Source: an uncultured Selenomonadaceae bacterium (GTDB lineage Bacteria; Bacillota; Negativicutes; Selenomonadales; Selenomonadaceae). From it: a DNA stretch of 7,634 nt. Positions within the stretch are counted from its first letter, which is position 1, and each line of letters begins with the position of its first letter. The notes under the pieces were generated by a model. That model saw only the letters and a list, made by a program, of their open reading frames with translations. It was not told the origin of the DNA and made no database searches. Location of the stretch: positions 1-7,634 of the forward strand of contig CAJOKY010000179.1 in the NCBI GenBank assembly GCA_905235425.1. The letters are read 5' to 3'. Both the position numbers and the translations under genes were made by a program. Below are positions 1-6,177 of this stretch, one piece after another.

Positions 1-1
1 G

Positions 2-1807
2 AAAAAGCCGCGTCCGCAACCTGCACCTGTTCATAAAGTAGAAATTGCGCGTCCAACTCACATAAAAATCCCGTCGACAATCGCGGTTAAAGACCTTGCC
101 AGTAAGATGAGCTGTACTGCAACCGAAGTTATGACTAAGCTGGTACGTATGGGCGTTATGGTAACCATTAACCAAGAAATAAACTTTGACGTTGCCGAAT
201 ACGTGGCATCTGAATTTGGCGTGACTGCGGAAGAATTACCGCCGGAAGTCGATCCTACTTTGATTCCGGAAATTGAAGACGATCCCAAAACTTTAAAATC
301 ACGTCCGCCCGTCGTTACCGTTATGGGTCACGTAGATCATGGTAAAACGTCTTTGCTTGACGTTATCCGCCAATCTGCCGTAACTGCAACAGAAGCCGGC
401 GGCATTACGCAACACATAGGCGCTTATCAAGTTATCTGCAACGACAGAAAAATTGTATTTCTTGATACGCCGGGTCACGAGGCTTTTACCGCAATGAGAG
501 CGCGCGGCGCGCAGGTTACCGACATTGCAATTTTAGTTGTAGCCGCTGATGATGGCGTTATGCCGCAGACTGTTGAGGCTATTAACCACGCTAAGGCGGC
601 AGGCGTTCCCATAATCGTAGCGATAAATAAAATTGATAAGCCCGGCGCCAATCCCATGAAGGTTAAGCAAGAGCTTATGGAATACGAGCTTGTTTCCGAC
701 GATTACGGCGGCAACACGGTTATGGTTGAAGTTTCTGCGAAAAAGAAAATCGGTATTAATGACTTGCTGGAAATGGTTTTGCTTGTAGCCGATATGCAGG
801 AGTTAAAAGCTAATCCAAACCGTGACGCACGCGGCGTAATTATTGAAGCGCAATTAGACAGAGGACGCGGTCCCGTTGCTACGGTGCTTGTACAAAAAGG
901 TACACTTCGCATTGGTGATCATATTGTTGCAGGTACGGCATTCGGCAGAGTTCGTGCAATGGTAAATGATCGCGGCGATAACGTTAAAAAAGCCGGTCCC
1001 AGTGTGCCGGTTGAAGTTTTAGGTTTAAATGGCGTACCCGACGCAGGTGACATTCTTGCCGCGCTTGATGAAAAAACTGCCAAATCAATAGCTGAACATC
1101 GTATGGCGGCGGCGCGTAACGATTTAATCAAGTCCAAAAAAGTTTCGCTTGACGATCTGTTCAGTCAGATTAAAGCCGGTACGATTAAAGACCTTAACAT
1201 TTTGGTTAAAGCCGACGTTCAAGGCTCGGTTGAGGCGTTGTCAAGTTCACTGTTGGCGCTTAATGATAAAAATGACGAAGTTCACGTTAAAATTATTCAT
1301 TCCGGCGTAGGCGCGGTAAATGAATCAGATATTATGCTTGCGTCTTCTGCCAACGCCTTAATCATTGCGTTTAACGTCAGACCTGATAACAATGCGCGTC
1401 GTGTTGCCGATACTGAAAATGTTGATATTCGCATTTACCGCGTTATTTACGATGCGATAGGCGACGTTAAAGCGGCTATGACCGGTATGCTTGCTCCGAA
1501 GTATAAAGAAGTCATTCAAGGACGCGTTGAAATTCGCAAGGTTATGAAATTTTCAAAGGCGCTTGTTGCCGGTTCATACGTGCTTGAAGGTAAAATTCAA
1601 AACAATTCCAAAATACGTCTTCTGCGCGACAACGTAGAAATTTTTGACGGGCTTATTGATTCGCTTCGCAGATTTAAAGACGAAGTCAAGGAAGTTGCCG
1701 CCGGTTATGAATGCGGCATTTCGATTATTGATTTCCGTGACTTCCGAGAAGGCGACATTATCGAAGCTTACACTATGGAAGAAATTGCTCCGAAATTGGA
1801 AAATTAA
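2..1807 (+). CDS. infB: Translation initiation factor IF-2, 5'-truncated by the window edge
   Basis: IF-2 is the cytoplasmic GTPase that delivers fMet-tRNA to the 30S subunit and promotes 50S joining. The frame is open from base 2, so the gene begins outside the window; 601 residues are visible, and the ATG at 107 is internal. Residues about 14-75 form the IF2_N domain. The G domain follows, with G1 GHVDHGKT (residues 109-116), the GGIT switch segment, G3 DTPGH (155-159), G4 NKID (209-212) and G5 SAK (245-247). After it come the EF-Tu-like domain 2, the linker domain 3 and the fMet-tRNA-binding C-terminal domain, with the conserved YECGI (Cys571, bases 1712-1714). The family is usually 700-900 residues, so the missing part is the variable, charged N-terminal region. 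The visible part has no lesions. A strong terminator follows, and the usual next gene rbfA is absent. Confidence 0.98.
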   Translation, partial: KKPRPQPAPVHKVEIARPTHIKIPSTIAVKDLASKMSCTATEVMTKLVRMGVMVTINQEINFDVAEYVASEFGVTAEELPPEVDPTLIPEIEDDPKTLKSRPPVVTVMGHVDHGKTSLLDVIRQSAVTATEAGGITQHIGAYQVICNDRKIVFLDTPGHEAFTAMRARGAQVTDIAILVVAADDGVMPQTVEAINHAKAAGVPIIVAINKIDKPGANPMKVKQELMEYELVSDDYGGNTVMVEVSAKKKIGINDLLEMVLLVADMQELKANPNRDARGVIIEAQLDRGRGPVATVLVQKGTLRIGDHIVAGTAFGRVRAMVNDRGDNVKKAGPSVPVEVLGLNGVPDAGDILAALDEKTAKSIAEHRMAAARNDLIKSKKVSLDDLFSQIKAGTIKDLNILVKADVQGSVEALSSSLLALNDKNDEVHVKIIHSGVGAVNESDIMLASSANALIIAFNVRPDNNARRVADTENVDIRIYRVIYDAIGDVKAAMTGMLAPKYKEVIQGRVEIRKVMKFSKALVAGSYVLEGKIQNNSKIRLLRDNVEIFDGLIDSLRRFKDEVKEVAAGYECGISIIDFRDFREGDIIEAYTMEEIAPKLEN

Positions 1808-1830
1808 TTTAAAAAATTTTTAAAACTGTT

Positions 1831-1855
1831 TAAGCCTTAGGGCTTATTTTTTTTT
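1831..1855 (+). terminator. Rho-independent terminator after infB
   Basis: A perfect 6-bp stem TAAGCC/GGCTTA encloses a TTAG loop and is followed at once by nine T residues. It starts 24 bases after the infB stop codon and is preceded by an A-rich stretch. This is a textbook intrinsic terminator and implies that the infB transcription unit ends here. Confidence 0.88.
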
Positions 1856-1875
1856 CGCATTTAACGAGGATTTTT

Positions 1876-1910
1876 TTGCAGGAAAACAAATTTGTAAGTA
1901 GAAATTTATA
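1876..1910 (+). promoter_or_regulatory. Possible promoter for the antitoxin-like gene (sigma-H-like or weak sigma-A)
   Basis: The stretch between the terminator and the antitoxin gene holds GCAGGAAAA (1878-1886). About 21 bases from the start of its AGGA, TAGAAATTTATAAAA begins at 1899. The AGGA(A/T)(A/T) ... GAAT pattern is that of Firmicutes sigma-H promoters, but the -10 here reads GAAAT, which is imperfect. A sigma-A reading (TTGCAG, 17 bases, TAGAAA) is also weak. Because a terminator separates this gene from infB, some promoter should lie here; which one is a guess. Confidence 0.25.
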
Positions 1911-1933
1911 AAAAACTTATTGGAGTGGTGAAA

Positions 1934-2143
1934 ATGTCGGATTTGAGAGCAGAGGCAGTAAATTTAATTGAAACAATGCCGGAAGAATATTTGTTGGCAA
2001 TAGTTCAATATGCAAGACGCTTTAAAAATAAGAGTTTCGCCGATGAACAGGCAATGTTTGCAGAATGGGAGCGCGATCCTGATACTTACGAAGAAAAAAT
2101 TGCCGAATATGTGCATAAAATTGTAAGGGCTGATAGAAATTAA
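1934..2143 (+). CDS. Small antitoxin-like protein (69 aa), partner of the broken PIN toxin
   Basis: I chose the ATG at 1934 because a TGGAG Shine-Dalgarno (1921-1925) sits 8 bases upstream. A GTG at 1925 is also in frame, but it overlaps that ribosome site. The product begins MSDLRAEAVNLIETMPEEYL and looks wholly alpha-helical. A first helix ends in the Pro-Glu-Glu turn, followed by the helix LLAIVQYARRF and an acidic tail (AEWERDPDTYEEKIAEY) ending in a basic patch. Small helical proteins of this kind with a (M/L)P(E/D)E(K/Y)L turn commonly precede PIN-domain toxins as type II antitoxins that bind the toxin and repress their own operon. Its stop codon abuts the ATG of the PIN remnant with no gap, as in such operons. 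The antitoxin role is inferred mainly from that context; no named family is certain. It is intact, so it may be an orphan antitoxin. Confidence 0.62.
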   Translation: MSDLRAEAVNLIETMPEEYLLAIVQYARRFKNKSFADEQAMFAEWERDPDTYEEKIAEYVHKIVRADRN

Positions 2144-2564
2144 ATGCGAATTCTAATTGATACACAAATATTTTAATTTCAGGCTTATTTTTTAATGTAT
2201 GATCAAAAAAATTTTATATGAACTCGATGAAAATTTTAATATTTGCGTGAATGATGAAATTGTTGCAGAATATACTGATAAAATTGATAACAAATTTTCA
2301 AAAGCAAAGTACGTTTTGGATAGAAATTTACGTGAAAAATTTTTTTACAGTCTGCAAAATTTGGAAAAAGTTTCAGATTTAAAAGTTAGTAGAGATCCAA
2401 AAGACGACAAATTCATAAATTGCGCGATTGACGCGAAGGCGATTTATATTGTAAGCGGCGATGGCGATAATGAATTATTGACGATAAAAAATTTTGCAGG
2501 GATTGAGATTGTTACTGCCAGAGAATTTTACAACAAATATTTCAAAATTTATTTTGTCAGCTGA
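2144..2564 (+). pseudogene. PIN-domain toxin (VapC/COG1569-like ribonuclease), broken by two frame lesions
   Basis: PIN toxins are metal-dependent ribonucleases with clustered acidic residues. The reading starts at 2144 (MRILIDTQIF) and stops at 2174-2176. A two-base change of frame inside GATACACAAAT, which looks like a duplicated AC, restores the canonical PIN start IDTNILISGLFF in the frame of 2167-2199. That frame stops at the TGA at 2200. The rest continues in a third frame from 2199 (MIKKILYELDENFNICVNDE...) to the stop at 2562-2564. The third piece carries the remaining PIN hallmarks: a Glu in IVAEY, Asp residues in RDPKDDKFI, then IYIVSGDGDNELL and a closing IVTAREFYNKY. All expected acidic positions survive but are split over three frames, so the full enzyme cannot be made by ordinary translation. 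A 121-aa product from the ATG at 2199 would lack the first catalytic Asp, and no good ribosome site precedes it. Sequencing error in AT-rich DNA is the main alternative. Confidence 0.8.
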
Positions 2565-3253
2565 ATAAAAACTTCTTCAAGCGTTTTACCGTTGCAAAGA
2601 TTCTGTGTCGTGTCAAGAGCAACCAATTTGCCCGTGTTCAATATGGCTACGCGGTCGCATAAAAATTCAGCCTCTTCAATGTAGTGAGTGGTTAAAATTA
2701 TCGTGATACCTTGAGACTTGAGATTTTGAATTAAATCCCAAATTTTTCTTCTAACCTGCGGATCAAGTGCAACGGTCGGCTCGTCTAAAAATAAAATTTT
2801 CGGACTGTGAATAAGCGCACGAATTATCAAAAGGCGTCTTTTCATGCCGCCGGATAGACTTTTTATAAAAGAATTTTTTACAGACTCCAATTCGACGAAG
2901 TTTAAAAGCTCGTCGATTTTTTTTTGCCGCGCAGATTTCGGCAGGTGATAAAGCCGCGCATGAAGTTCCAAATTTTCGCCAACTGTTAAGTCTTGGTCGA
3001 AGTTCAAATGTTGCGGCACGATACCGATTAAATTTTTTATGAAAACTTCGTTACCTGCAGGCAGACGCTCTTCAAAAAAAATTTGCCCTGCACTCGGCTG
3101 AAGTTGCAGGGTCATCATTTTTATTGTAGTAGTTTTACCGGCGCCGTTTTTGCCCAAAAGTCCAAAGACTTCGCCGCGCCGTATTTCAAAACTCAAATTG
3201 TCAACGGCTGTCAGTTCGCCGAATTTTTTTGTAACATTTTCTAACCTAATCAT
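2549..3253 (-). CDS. ABC transporter ATP-binding protein, ABC-2 exporter type (DrrA/CcmA-like)
   Basis: This 234-residue nucleotide-binding subunit should sit on the inner face of the cytoplasmic membrane and power a multidrug, lipid or polysaccharide exporter. Visible motifs in order are Walker A GKNGAGKT (34-41), Q-loop Gln81, signature LSGGM (133-137), Walker B ILFLDEP (153-159, catalytic Glu158), D-loop ALDP (162-165, where GLDP is more usual) and H-loop His190. The ending TLEEVFIQL is typical of the COG1131 group. Length and motifs are complete. The ATG lies 9 bases after the carboxypeptidase stop, and its weak ribosome site (TAGGT) overlaps that stop, so the two genes are probably co-transcribed. 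COG1131 ATPases normally pair with an adjacent ABC-2 permease. None is present: downstream is the convergent PIN pseudogene, with which this gene shares its last 16 bases. The substrate cannot be told. Confidence 0.93.
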   Translation of the reverse strand: MIRLENVTKKFGELTAVDNLSFEIRRGEVFGLLGKNGAGKTTTIKMMTLQLQPSAGQIFFEERLPAGNEVFIKNLIGIVPQHLNFDQDLTVGENLELHARLYHLPKSARQKKIDELLNFVELESVKNSFIKSLSGGMKRRLLIIRALIHSPKILFLDEPTVALDPQVRRKIWDLIQNLKSQGITIILTTHYIEEAEFLCDRVAILNTGKLVALDTTQNLCNGKTLEEVFIQLTK

Positions 3254-3262
3254 AATTTTTAC

Positions 3263-4507
3263 CTAAAAATTTAAAGCCACAAATTCAACGTCACGCACTG
3301 CCAAAAAATTTTCCGCCATCAAAAAAATCGGCTCAGTTAAACCTACAATAAATGACGTAATACTGAAACCTGCGGCAACACTTTCACGCGCAACCATAGG
3401 CACTTCTGCAACCGGCTTGCCTTCGTACTTCAAAACAGCTTTACCTATAACCTGCCCTTTATTAATTCCCGCGTCAAGAAATTTCGGTATATCGTAGCTT
3501 AAAGACAATTTTTTAGGGTCTTCGCCTTCAACAAGCGGATAAACTAAATCGCGCTCCGCGTCAACGCGAACGGTGGCACTTTTGCCGCCGCGTACAAATG
3601 CCGTCCTGGTCATACGAGTGCTTTTAACCTGCCGAAAATTTTTAACTTGGTCAAAACCGTAATTCAAAAGCTTAGCCGCGTCATTAAAGCGCGTGTGCAT
3701 ATCGGCAGAGTGCAAAACTATCACGATTAATTCAACGTCGCCGCGTATTGCACTTGCGGCAAGGCAACCACCTGCGGCTTGCGTGTAGCCGGTTTTAATT
3801 CCGGTAATTTCGGTAGGATCGTAATACGCCGTTATAAAATCTTTCGTCTCGGCAGGCGGGTATAAAAGTTCATTTGTATTCTCGCATGGCTCGGACTTGT
3901 CGGCAGGATAAAGCCAATACAGCATTTTTTTCTTAGTGCCGACGGTTTCACGAAATTGCGGCATTCTCATACCGTACATTGCGATTTTTGCCAAATCCCG
4001 CGCAGTTGAAACGTTGTTTAAATTCGGCAGACCGTGCGGATTGGCAAAGTGCGTATTTTCGCAACCAATTTCTTCAGCCTTAGCATTCATCATCTGCGCG
4101 AAGGCGTAGGAACTTCCGGCGATTTTTTCAGCAACGGCAACGGCGCCCGCGTTATCTGAAACAATTATCGTACCTGCCAAAAGGTCAAGCGCGTTTGTCC
4201 TGTCGCCCGGTTCAAGGCGAAGGGAAGCATATTCCGTATAGGCGGCATTTTGAGAAACTTCTATTTCGTCCGACGGCGAAAGATTTTCCCAGCCTAAAAT
4301 GCCCGTCATCATTTTGGTAAGGCTTGCCGGTTGACGTACTTGATCTGCATTTTTTTCATAAAGCACCCTGCCTGTTGATGCCTCTACCAAAATTGCCGAG
4401 TCCGCGATAATTTGTGGCGGTTCCGGTGCAGGTGTAGAGTCTTCGCCTTCTGCTGTTGGTACGAAAAAAAATATAACGGCAAAAATTATCAGTGCAAGTC
4501 TTTTCAT
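3263..4507 (-). CDS. dacF: D-alanyl-D-alanine carboxypeptidase (serine peptidase family S11, low-molecular-weight PBP)
   Basis: The enzyme removes the terminal D-Ala of peptidoglycan stem pentapeptides outside the cytoplasmic membrane, which limits cross-linking. The 414-residue product starts with a signal peptide (MKR, hydrophobic residues 4-17, likely cleaved near residues 19-22). The active-site motifs are SLTK (Ser62, Lys65), SDN (117-119) and KTG (238-240, in GIKTGYTQAAGG). The PBP5-type C-terminal beta domain follows, about residues 275-375. The last 35 residues (SITSFIVGLTEPIFLMAENF...) look like the membrane-associating tail common in this family. About 25 residues lie between the NTN motif (210-212) and KTG, longer than in many relatives. 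The start is supported by AAGGAG 11 bases upstream and by a strong promoter further up. The symbol dacF is provisional; other dac paralogues share this architecture. Likely co-transcribed with the ABC ATPase downstream. Confidence 0.94.
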   Translation of the reverse strand: MKRLALIIFAVIFFFVPTAEGEDSTPAPEPPQIIADSAILVEASTGRVLYEKNADQVRQPASLTKMMTGILGWENLSPSDEIEVSQNAAYTEYASLRLEPGDRTNALDLLAGTIIVSDNAGAVAVAEKIAGSSYAFAQMMNAKAEEIGCENTHFANPHGLPNLNNVSTARDLAKIAMYGMRMPQFRETVGTKKKMLYWLYPADKSEPCENTNELLYPPAETKDFITAYYDPTEITGIKTGYTQAAGGCLAASAIRGDVELIVIVLHSADMHTRFNDAAKLLNYGFDQVKNFRQVKSTRMTRTAFVRGGKSATVRVDAERDLVYPLVEGEDPKKLSLSYDIPKFLDAGINKGQVIGKAVLKYEGKPVAEVPMVARESVAAGFSITSFIVGLTEPIFLMAENFLAVRDVEFVALNF

Positions 4508-4541
4508 ATAAAATATTTCTCCTTAAAAAATTATTATATGA

Positions 4542-4570
4542 ATTGTAACTGAAAATTTTTCACGCGTCAA
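4542..4570 (-). promoter_or_regulatory. Sigma-A-type promoter for the carboxypeptidase-ABC ATPase pair
   Basis: Read on the minus strand, TTGACG (4570-4565) is followed after exactly 17 bases by TACAAT (4547-4542). Each hexamer is one base off consensus. Transcription would start near 4535, giving a leader of about 28 bases that carries the AAGGAG ribosome site at 4519-4524. Confidence 0.75.
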
Positions 4571-4745
4571 TTTTTTAAGGCATTATTCAAAGAATTTTTT
4601 TAGGCACTATACAAGCCTTATGAAAGGATCGGGCTATTTAAGAACAACAATTTTTTCGTCGGTATCCAATTTTTTAATTCCTTTTTCCTACGTAACGGCA
4701 GAAATGCGGAGAAAATTTTTAAAACAAAAGCAGAACCGGATTCAT
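4571..4745. other. Intergenic region with no recognised gene
   Basis: These 175 AT-rich bases lie between the carboxypeptidase promoter and the 3' end of the membrane protein gene, with several A/T-tract words such as AATTTTTT. A near-palindrome GAACCGGATTC (4733-4743) lies just past the membrane-protein stop. On the minus strand it is followed by a broken T-rich run, so it could be a weak terminator, but the stem has mismatches. Open frames here on both strands have no family resemblance and no ribosome site. Confidence 0.5.
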
Positions 4746-5147
4746 TTATCTCCCTGCTGCCATTGCCGCAATTATAGAAATCACCGCAAAAATTTTTGCG
4801 TTTAAAGCGGCATCGATATAGAACATAAGAGCATCCAAAGAATCATAACTAGTACTTTGACCGAATAAAGCCGCTATGAAATTTTGAATCGTGCCGGCAA
4901 AGTCCACTATTATAAAAATAATCCAAAAAGCGACAACTATTGCTCCCAATATTGCGGCGCCATTTTGGGAGGATATGTTTCTAGCCACATCGCAAGCAAA
5001 CGACAACGATATAAAAGCCGTAAGAATTGGTATTAAATACGGCCATTCGTGCGGCTTGTCAAAAAACCAAAGGCAGAATGAAAAAATTACTGCCACTAAA
5101 ATCACATAAATTACCAGCCCTATCGGTATAGCAATTAATTCACGCAC
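4746..5147 (-). CDS. Hypothetical integral membrane protein, four predicted helices
   Basis: I do not recognise a family. The 133-residue product is very hydrophobic, with four likely membrane helices: about residues 4-29, 37-54, 64-87 and 105-130. Short loops carry FDKPHEWPY (after helix 1), CDVARNISSQNG (between 2 and 3) and FGQSTSYDSLD (between 3 and 4). There are no clear catalytic or binding motifs. Translation probably starts at GTG (5147-5145), since AGGA (5157-5160) lies 9 bases upstream and no in-frame ATG precedes it. The gene is monocistronic as far as can be seen, with its own AT-rich upstream region, and is divergent from the flagellar operon. The consistent hydrophobic frame with a ribosome site argues that it is real. 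Two plus-strand open frames inside it (for example 4891-5109) show no coding signs. Function unknown. Confidence 0.72.
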   Translation of the reverse strand: MRELIAIPIGLVIYVILVAVIFSFCLWFFDKPHEWPYLIPILTAFISLSFACDVARNISSQNGAAILGAIVVAFWIIFIIVDFAGTIQNFIAALFGQSTSYDSLDALMFYIDAALNAKIFAVISIIAAMAAGR

Positions 5148-5238
5148 AAAATCACATCCTATTTTCCCAAAACGTCATAGCTTAATGTAGGCGCAAATAA
5201 TACCAAACTTGAAAAAATTTTTGTTCTCCTTATAAAAT

Positions 5239-5267
5239 ATTATAATAAAAAATTCAGTAAATAAAAA
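5239..5267 (-). promoter_or_regulatory. Candidate promoter for the membrane protein gene
   Basis: A perfect TATAAT -10 hexamer lies on the minus strand at 5244-5239. The -35 position at 17-base spacing reads TTTTTA, far from TTGACA. A start about 7 bases downstream would give a leader of roughly 85 bases before the GTG, with an AAGGAG at its extreme 5' end. A perfect -10 by chance is not rare in such AT-rich DNA. Confidence 0.3.
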
Positions 5268-5292
5268 GAGCATTAGTAAATAAAAAAGAGCA
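5256..5292 (+). repeat. Two-copy direct repeat AGTAAATAAAAAGAGCA
   Basis: AGTAAATAAAAAGAGCA (5256-5272) is repeated at 5275-5292 with one extra A, separated by TT. The second copy runs into AAGAG-C-AAAAATTTTT-CTCTT (5286-5306), an inverted repeat with one bulged base. The position upstream of two divergent genes suggests a regulatory site or a slippage duplication; the sequence does not decide. Confidence 0.6.
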
Positions 5293-5363
5293 AAAATTTT
5301 TCTCTTGACGCAGGAGGTAATAATTTAGAAAATATAAAGGATTTTAAAAGTTCGCGGCGAAAA

Positions 5364-5391
5364 TTGAAAATTATCTAAAAGTCTTTATAAA
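5364..5391 (+). promoter_or_regulatory. Candidate sigma-A promoter of the flbD-fliL-fliM operon
   Basis: TTGAAA (5364-5369) is followed after 16 bases by TATAAA (5386-5391), about 40 bases upstream of the flbD start codon. A sigma-D (flagellar sigma-28) promoter was also sought. TAAA (5376-5379) with CGAT 15 bases later is a poor match in spacing and -10 sequence. Since flbD follows a divergent gene, an operon promoter is expected here. Confidence 0.42.
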
Positions 5392-5431
5392 ATTCGATTC
5401 GACTTAAATTTTTTGGTTAGGAGGCAAATAA

Positions 5432-5626
5432 ATGATTAAGTTGACAAAATTTAATTCGGATAAGAAGAAGGGCGAATTTATCCTTAACGCAGAACTTATT
5501 CAGACGATAGAGGAAACACCTGACACGGTAATAACGTTGGTTAATGAGAAAGTATTAATCGTAGACGAGTCGGCAGATGAAGTAGTGCGCCGTGTCATGA
5601 AGTATCGTCGCGCACTGAAAGGGTAA
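5432..5626 (+). CDS. flbD: Flagellar protein FlbD (SwrD family)
   Basis: FlbD/SwrD proteins are small conserved products of Firmicutes flagellar operons; in Bacillus subtilis SwrD raises flagellar motor power. The 64-residue product starts MIKLTKFN and has the family core EFILNAELIQTIEETPDTVI, followed by TLVNEKVLIV and the helix ESADEVVRRVMKYRR. Length is normal for the family. Residues 8-14 (NSDKKKG) are a small insertion where many relatives have only two or three residues before the EF(V/I)LN strand. The start is fixed by a perfect AGGAGG (5419-5424) 7 bases upstream. It is the first gene of the operon, and fliL follows after 15 bases. The motA and motB genes often found here are missing, and flgE, commonly upstream, is not in the window. 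Confidence 0.94.
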   Translation: MIKLTKFNSDKKKGEFILNAELIQTIEETPDTVITLVNEKVLIVDESADEVVRRVMKYRRALKG

Positions 5627-5641
5627 ACGGAGGAAGGGTAA

Positions 5642-6163
5642 ATGGCTGAAGAAAAGGAAGAGGTTGAGGCTGCTGAGGATCAACCTAAGAAAAAGTCTCC
5701 AATAGTATTAATTGTGGTGCTGGTAATAGTCGGTCTCGTGCTTGCAGTCGGAATTTCAACCTTTGTAATGAAACAGATGATGGAAGACGCGGCTAATGAA
5801 GAAGACTTCGACGACACCAGACCGCATGATTCCGGCATATTTTTAAAGCTGGGAGATCCTAAAGAAGGAATATTGGTAAATGTCGGCGGACCGCGCGCAG
5901 GAAAATATTTAAAGGCGGGCATTGTCTTAGAGATGAACCCATCTAAAAAATCCGTCATTAATGAAGAGACTAAATCTTTTAATCCCGAAGCTGAAATAAA
6001 AGTTATGGATATCACGACGCAATTTTTGCGTTCAGTACAAATTGAAGACTTCGACGCGCAGAAACAAGCCGATTTGAAAAAGCAACTTAAAGAGGCGCTT
6101 AATGCGGAATTGGGTAGCGGCGCAGTCTACGATGTCTACATTACAAGTTTCCTGTTGCAGTAA
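5642..6163 (+). CDS. fliL: Flagellar basal body-associated protein FliL
   Basis: FliL is a single-pass inner-membrane protein that surrounds the MotAB stator and supports torque. The 173-residue product has a charged cytoplasmic N-terminus (residues 2-18, Glu-rich then PKKK), one membrane helix (about 20-42, SPIVLIVVLVIVGLVLAVG) and an extracytoplasmic domain (about 70-173). That domain has the expected strand pairs (GILVNVG, YLKAGIVLEM) and the family ending AVYDVYITSFLLQ. Length is typical. The start is supported by CGGAGGA (5628-5634) about 8 bases upstream. The gap to flbD is 15 bases, whereas the gap to fliM is 101 bases filled with heptad repeats. No lesions are seen. Confidence 0.95.
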   Translation: MAEEKEEVEAAEDQPKKKSPIVLIVVLVIVGLVLAVGISTFVMKQMMEDAANEEDFDDTRPHDSGIFLKLGDPKEGILVNVGGPRAGKYLKAGIVLEMNPSKKSVINEETKSFNPEAEIKVMDITTQFLRSVQIEDFDAQKQADLKKQLKEALNAELGSGAVYDVYITSFLLQ

Positions 6164-6177
6164 CTTTAAAAAGTAAG

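Larger units (their letters stand above)
5148..5431. other. Divergent spacer between the membrane protein gene and flbD
   Basis: This 284-base AT-rich spacer holds regulatory-looking sequence but no gene I can support. It contains a candidate minus-strand promoter, a direct repeat, an A/T-rich inverted repeat, two strong Shine-Dalgarno-like sequences without start codons (AAGGAG on minus at 5226-5231 and AGGAGG on plus at 5312-5317), and the candidate flbD promoter and ribosome site. Confidence 0.7.

Noticed and set aside
4733..4743. GAACCGGATTC as a terminator for the membrane protein gene
   Set aside because: The palindrome has mismatches and the T-run on the minus strand is interrupted; not convincing as an intrinsic terminator.
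4620..4805. Plus-strand 61-codon open frame starting ATG at 4620
   Set aside because: No ribosome site and no family resemblance. Its 3' third lies antisense to the better-supported membrane protein gene, and its composition looks like translated AT-rich spacer plus the reverse of a coding region.
5152..5178. Minus-strand mini-ORF (ATG at 5178-5176, MTFWENRM) directly upstream of the membrane protein gene, as a leader peptide
   Set aside because: There is no ribosome site before its ATG and no terminator/antiterminator pair around it. Eight codons can occur by chance.
5351..5361. TTCGCGGCGAA as an operator palindrome upstream of flbD
   Set aside because: The arms are 5 bp with a single central base and nothing comparable lies nearby; too short to claim.
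5376..5402. Sigma-28 (SigD/FliA) promoter upstream of flbD: TAAA then CGATTCGA
   Set aside because: The CGAT core sits about two bases too close to TAAA, and the -10 lacks the GCCGATAA/CCGATAT context. The sigma-A match nearby is better.
5680..6015. Minus-strand 111-codon frame within fliL, and similar antisense frames within infB and fliM
   Set aside because: They are shadows of strongly supported genes, with no ribosome sites and low-complexity Ser/Ile/Thr-rich translations.
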